Assembly: GCA_041690235.1 (NCBI GenBank)
Contig: JAWLHS010000030.1
Location: 1 to 17,082 of the forward strand
Length of the DNA: 17,082 nt
Origin: SLSG01 sp041690235
GTDB lineage: Bacteria; Bacteroidota; Bacteroidia; Bacteroidales; UBA7960
Direction: 5' to 3'
Program-made: the position numbers and the translations under genes
Shown here: positions 13,705 through 17,082 of the stretch, in pieces
How positions within the stretch are numbered: the stretch's first letter is position 1
How the letters are laid out: each line of letters starts with the position of its first letter
Notes under the pieces: model-generated
Told to the model about the DNA's origin: nothing
Database searches by the model: none
What the model saw: only the letters and a program-made list of their open reading frames with translations

Positions 13705-14532
13705 ATGGAAAAACCGAAAGTGCTTTTTGTACAGCAAGAGATTACCCCTTACCTGAAAGAGACCCCCATGGGATTCATCGGCAGGCATCTTCCCCAGGGG
13801 ATTCAGGAAAAGGGAAAGGAGATCCGTACGTTCATGCCCAGATACGGCTGCATCAATGAGCGGAGGAATCAATTGCATGAGGTTATTAGGCTCTCGGGGA
13901 TGAATCTGGTTATCAACAATGCAGACCATCCGCTTATTATCAAGGTGGCCTCGATACAATCTGCCCGAATGCAAATTTACTTTATCGATAACGATGACTT
14001 TTTCCAGCGCAAATTCACCCTGACGGGTAAAACCGGAAAATATTTTCCGGATAACGATGAAAGGGCCATCTTTTTTACGCGCGGAGTGATTGAAACCGTC
14101 AAGAAACTTGGCTGGTCGCCTGATGTGGTTCATTGCAATGGTTGGTTCTCCGGTTTAATGCCTTTCTTCATCAAGGTGGCTCTGAAGGATAACCCCCTGT
14201 TTTCCGAAACCAGGGTGGTCTACTCTGTTTACAATGACGCCTTTACTGAGCCGCTGAACATTGATTTGCCGCTGAAAATGAAAAACAAGGACATCCAGGA
14301 ACAGTTGCTTGCCAAATACCAGGACACTTCTTATCTGGGGATCAGCAAAGCAGCGGTTGATTACAGCGACGGGATTATTTTGGGCGATGAAGTCATTGAT
14401 CCGGAGCTTGAAGCCTATATCCGGAAGAGTGGGACACCTGTTCTGGAATTCCAGACCAAGGAAACCTATGTGGATGCCTACAATGCTTTTTATGACGAAA
14501 TTTTGGTGAAGGAATCGGTGCTTACAGAATAA
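13705..14532 (+). CDS. Short GlgA-like (GT5 N-terminal domain) protein
   Basis: A 275-residue protein resembling only the N-terminal Rossmann domain of glycogen/starch synthases, which are usually about 480 residues. Recognisable parts are VLFVQQEITPYLKETPMG at the N-terminus, VRTFMPRYG-like IRTFMPRYGCINERR, FFTRGVIETVKKLGWSPDVVHCNGW and VVYSVYNDAFTEPL. The ADP-glucose-binding KTGGL motif is replaced by KETPMG, and the C-terminal domain with the catalytic Glu is absent. Alone it is unlikely to be an active glycogen synthase. It has its own promoter and lies 74 nt upstream of the DUF4270 gene. This short form with the same neighbours is familiar from Bacteroidota genomes, so it is probably a distinct family and not a broken gene. 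A longer start at 13663 is rejected because it lies in the promoter. Confidence 0.75.
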   Translation: MEKPKVLFVQQEITPYLKETPMGFIGRHLPQGIQEKGKEIRTFMPRYGCINERRNQLHEVIRLSGMNLVINNADHPLIIKVASIQSARMQIYFIDNDDFFQRKFTLTGKTGKYFPDNDERAIFFTRGVIETVKKLGWSPDVVHCNGWFSGLMPFFIKVALKDNPLFSETRVVYSVYNDAFTEPLNIDLPLKMKNKDIQEQLLAKYQDTSYLGISKAAVDYSDGIILGDEVIDPELEAYIRKSGTPVLEFQTKETYVDAYNAFYDEILVKESVLTE

Positions 14533-14539
14533 AATCATT

Positions 14540-14547
14540 TACTTTTG
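14540..14547 (+). promoter_or_regulatory. Possible -7 box upstream of the DUF4270 gene
   Basis: TACTTTTG matches TAnnTTTG in the gap after the GlgA-like gene; no good -33 element is seen. A weaker TATTTTG occurs at 14570-14576. Either could start transcription of the DUF4270-glmS pair, but the gap is T-rich and chance matches are likely. Confidence 0.25.
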
Positions 14548-14606
14548 CGTTTTGTTTCCGGTTTTGTGCTATTTTGTTCGTTCAATAAAAAAAACCCGTT
14601 ATCATT

Positions 14607-15956
14607 TTGAAAACATTTCCCTTCCCCCGCTTTGGCGGGGGTTTTTTAGGCCTTGTTGTTGTCTTTGTTACAGCGTTTTTCTCCCTTTTTTCCATTCACT
14701 CCTGCTCTGAACCGGATGAAATCGGACTTGGACTGATTGACCGGCGGGCCTCTTTCAACTCAACGGATACCATGGGCATTCTTGCGGTCACTGATTTCAG
14801 CGACCATGTGCCAACGAATTTTGGGGGGGAGAACATCCTCGGGGTTTTGCATGACCCGGTTTTTGGGAAGTCCAGGGCCAGTATTTTTACCCAGTTCAGG
14901 CTTCCGGAAAACAATTTGTCGCTGGGGGATGAGCCGGTTCTCGACTCCATCACCATTTCGTTCGGATATTCCGGACAATATTACGGGCAGATTGAAACCA
15001 TTCAGACCGTGAGGATTTATGAGCTTAGTGAAGAAATACCCGATATTGATACCCTGTTTTCAGACCTGGTGATTCCTCATTATCCGGAACCCCTTGCGGA
15101 AATGCTTCTCAGGCCGGCACCCAACGATAGTGTGCTGATTGACACCACGATGTTCGCCCCCCATTTCAGCTTGCGCTTGTCTGATGCCTTTGGCCAGAAA
15201 ATGATTGACGCCAACGGCACCCCCGCTTTTGAAAATGTGCCAAACTTTCTGGATTACTTTAAAGGTGTGTTTGTGACGGTTGATGAACAAATCGAAGGGA
15301 CTGGCTCTGTTTTCAATATCGACATGTATTCGTTCTTCACCAGACTGATCCTGCATTATCACCAGGAGGGGGACACCGTGGCCATGCGCCAGAATTTTCC
15401 CATCAATGAATTTACCCAACGATCCACCTACTTTGAAGCATTGGGATACGACAATGCCCATCCCGTATTGGTGGAACAGATTTTTGGAGAGGATCCCTAT
15501 GCCTGGGGCGACAGCCTTTTGTTTGTTCAGGGGATGGGAAAATTTCGCTGCAATATTCATTTTCCATTTATTGCCAAACTGTCAGAAGCCGAAAATGTAA
15601 CCATTAACCAGGCAAGGCTAATCATTCCGGTGGCTCCGGGCTTTGAAGACGAAATGTTTCCTCCGGCCGATGAACTGATATTGTTGCGGTTCGATGAAGA
15701 GGGGGGGGTTGATGCCCTGTCTGACATGGCGTTTGGGGATGACTACTTTGGAGGGAGTTACGATCAGGCCAGGGAGCAATACAGTTTTAACATCACCCAG
15801 CACCTCCAGGAGATTATGGACGGAAAATTTCCGGACAACGGACTGGCATTGGTGTCTGCACGTTCTGCCGAAAGTGCACAGCGGGTCATTTTAAATGGTC
15901 CGGGTTCTTCAGCCAGGCCGATGCGGCTAGAGATCATATATACGGTGTTTAATTAA
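14607..15956 (+). CDS. DUF4270 family lipoprotein
   Basis: A 449-residue exported protein of the Bacteroidota DUF4270 family, function unknown. The N-terminus has Lys2 and Arg8, a hydrophobic stretch (about 13-30) and a lipobox-like FSIHSC with Cys33 as the expected lipidated residue. The following SEPDE is acidic, as in surface-export signals of Bacteroidota lipoproteins (inference). The mature part is rich in beta-prone segments and has the typical early block EIGLGLIDRRASFNSTDT. The start is TTG: no ATG or GTG exists in frame between the stop at 14586-14588 and the lipobox, and the signal peptide needs codons from about 14607. A hairpin with a T tract lies within these codons. It lies between the GlgA-like gene and glmS (10-nt gap). 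Confidence 0.85.
   Translation: MKTFPFPRFGGGFLGLVVVFVTAFFSLFSIHSCSEPDEIGLGLIDRRASFNSTDTMGILAVTDFSDHVPTNFGGENILGVLHDPVFGKSRASIFTQFRLPENNLSLGDEPVLDSITISFGYSGQYYGQIETIQTVRIYELSEEIPDIDTLFSDLVIPHYPEPLAEMLLRPAPNDSVLIDTTMFAPHFSLRLSDAFGQKMIDANGTPAFENVPNFLDYFKGVFVTVDEQIEGTGSVFNIDMYSFFTRLILHYHQEGDTVAMRQNFPINEFTQRSTYFEALGYDNAHPVLVEQIFGEDPYAWGDSLLFVQGMGKFRCNIHFPFIAKLSEAENVTINQARLIIPVAPGFEDEMFPPADELILLRFDEEGGVDALSDMAFGDDYFGGSYDQAREQYSFNITQHLQEIMDGKFPDNGLALVSARSAESAQRVILNGPGSSARPMRLEIIYTVFN
14624..14647 (+). terminator. Intrinsic-terminator-like hairpin inside the DUF4270 signal-peptide codons
   Basis: CCCCCGC (14624-14630) pairs with GCGGGGG (14635-14641) over a four-base loop, followed by six T residues (14642-14647). 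It begins 15 nt after the TTG start of the DUF4270 gene and encodes part of PRFGGGF. It could end the upstream GlgA-like transcript, attenuate the DUF4270-glmS transcript, or be kept open by translating ribosomes. Confidence 0.55.
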
Positions 15957-15966
15957 ATATTTCTTC

Positions 15967-17082
15967 ATGTGTGGCATTGTTGGTTACATCGGACCCAGAG
16001 ATGCTTATCCCATATTGATTAAAGGACTATACCGCCTGGAGTACCGCGGTTATGACAGCGCAGGAATTGCGCTTCTGGACGGTGGGCTCCGCCTTTACAA
16101 AACCCATGGAAAGGTCAGGGACCTCGAACTCTGCATGAAGGGACAGGATTTGTCCGGAAATACCGGAATTGCCCATACCCGTTGGGCGACCCACGGTGAG
16201 CCAAACAATCAGAACGCCCATCCCCATTTCAGTCCGACGAAAAAACTGGCCATCATCCACAATGGCATCATTGAAAACTATGGCACCCTCAGGAAGGAAT
16301 TGATAAATCGAGGGTATTCCTTTAATAGCGAGACGGATACAGAAGTGCTCATTCATTTGATTGAGGACATTCAGGTGAATGAGGGCGTCGACCTGGTGGA
16401 AGCTGTCCGCATTGCCCTGACCCAGGTGGTTGGCGCCTATGCCATTGTGGTTGTTTCCAAGGACAATCCAGACATGCTGATCGCCGCAAAAAAAGGAAGT
16501 CCTTTGGTGATCGGGGTCGGCCAGGGGGAATTCTTTATTGCCTCCGACGCTACTCCCATTGTTGAATACACCAAGGAGGTGGTCTACCTGAACGAAGAGG
16601 AACTGGCCATCATTCCCCGTCACGGGAAGCTCAGGATCAAGACCATCCGGAACCAGGACAAAACACCCTATGTCCAGCATCTGGAGGTGCAGCTTTCCGC
16701 CATCGAGAAAGGTGGCTTCCCCCATTTCATGCTCAAGGAGATTTATGAACAGCCCCGGAGCATCCGTGACAGTATGCGCGGCCGCCTGAATACCACCAAC
16801 GGGATCGTTGCCCTCGGGGGCATCATCGATTATGAGCAAAAGTTTGTTAACGCCCGCCGGATCATCATTGTGGGTTGCGGAACGTCCTGGCATGCCGGAC
16901 TGGTCGGTGAGTACCTCTTTGAAGACCTGGCCAGGATTCCCGTTGAGGTGGAGTATGCCTCGGAGTTTCGATACAGGAACCCGGTTCTTTATGAGGACGA
17001 CCTGGTGATTGCCATCAGCCAGTCGGGCGAAACGGCAGACACCCTTGCAGCCGTCGAACTGGCCCGCTCCAAAGGGGCCACC
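15967..17082 (+). CDS. glmS: Glutamine-fructose-6-phosphate aminotransferase, N-terminal part (cut by window edge)
   Basis: Makes glucosamine 6-phosphate from fructose 6-phosphate and glutamine, feeding peptidoglycan and LPS synthesis. The frame is open to the window end: 372 of an expected ~610 residues. MCGIVGYIG gives the N-terminal nucleophile Cys2 once Met is removed. LEYRGYDSAGIAL, HTRWATHGEP at 70-79 and IIHNGIIENY complete the class II glutaminase domain (1-~240). The first SIS sugar-isomerase domain begins near 285, with VGCGTSWHAG at 302-311 and SQSGETADT at 351-359. No glmS ribozyme-like leader fits, because only 10 nt separate it from the DUF4270 stop; expression probably comes from upstream. 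Confidence 0.96.
   Translation, partial: MCGIVGYIGPRDAYPILIKGLYRLEYRGYDSAGIALLDGGLRLYKTHGKVRDLELCMKGQDLSGNTGIAHTRWATHGEPNNQNAHPHFSPTKKLAIIHNGIIENYGTLRKELINRGYSFNSETDTEVLIHLIEDIQVNEGVDLVEAVRIALTQVVGAYAIVVVSKDNPDMLIAAKKGSPLVIGVGQGEFFIASDATPIVEYTKEVVYLNEEELAIIPRHGKLRIKTIRNQDKTPYVQHLEVQLSAIEKGGFPHFMLKEIYEQPRSIRDSMRGRLNTTNGIVALGGIIDYEQKFVNARRIIIVGCGTSWHAGLVGEYLFEDLARIPVEVEYASEFRYRNPVLYEDDLVIAISQSGETADTLAAVELARSKGAT

Noticed and set aside
15957..15966. Possible glmS ribozyme or riboswitch before glmS.
   Set aside because: Only 10 nt separate the DUF4270 stop from the glmS ATG, leaving no room for such a structure outside coding sequence.
16027..16893. Minus-strand open frame (288 codons) opposite glmS.
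   Set aside because: Antisense to an unmistakable glmS; no supporting motif.

Overview
The window looks like a chromosomal segment of a Bacteroidota bacterium, probably a Bacteroidales-like or related lineage. The grounds are the trp gene order E-G-D-C-F-B-A, the block of short GlgA-like gene, DUF4270 lipoprotein and glmS, a stand-alone heptose-1-phosphate adenylyltransferase, and several TAnnTTTG promoter boxes of the Bacteroidota -33/-7 type with few clear Shine-Dalgarno sequences. No mobile element, CRISPR array, tRNA or rRNA was found.

Left part (1-9475): two divergent operons for the branches of aromatic amino acid synthesis from chorismate. Leftward run pheA (prephenate dehydratase) and tyrA (prephenate dehydrogenase, cut by the window edge). 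Rightward run trpE, trpG, trpD, trpC, trpF, trpB, trpA and a Thermotoga-type DAHP synthase, so one transcript would carry the first step of the shikimate pathway and the whole tryptophan branch. Several junctions are tight: trpC/trpF overlap by 10 bp, trpB/trpA by 4 bp, pheA/tyrA by an ATGA.

The most striking part is the roughly 430 bp between pheA and trpE. It carries two unannotated leader-peptide attenuators back to back. Rightward is a 24-codon trpL with three tandem Trp codons, a terminator hairpin with a T9 tract just before trpE, and a 9-bp competing antiterminator pairing that overlaps the end of trpL. Leftward is a 21-codon pheL with four Tyr and three Phe codons, a terminator hairpin with T9 just before pheA, and a 10-bp competing pairing that overlaps the end of pheL. 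Both show the full logic of ribosome-mediated attenuation, each matched to the amino acids its operon makes.

Middle part (9540-13386): a small HD-domain hydrolase gene on the plus strand meets, tail to tail with overlapping stop codons, a leftward envelope gene set made of a flippase-like membrane protein, the heptose adenylyltransferase and an S41 C-terminal processing protease.

Right part (13658-17082): a clear Bacteroidota promoter drives a short GlgA-like protein that lacks the usual glycogen synthase N-terminal motif and the whole C-terminal Rossmann domain. It is followed by a DUF4270 lipoprotein gene with a TTG start and an intrinsic-terminator-like hairpin inside its signal-peptide codons, then glmS (glucosamine-6-phosphate synthase), cut by the right window edge.
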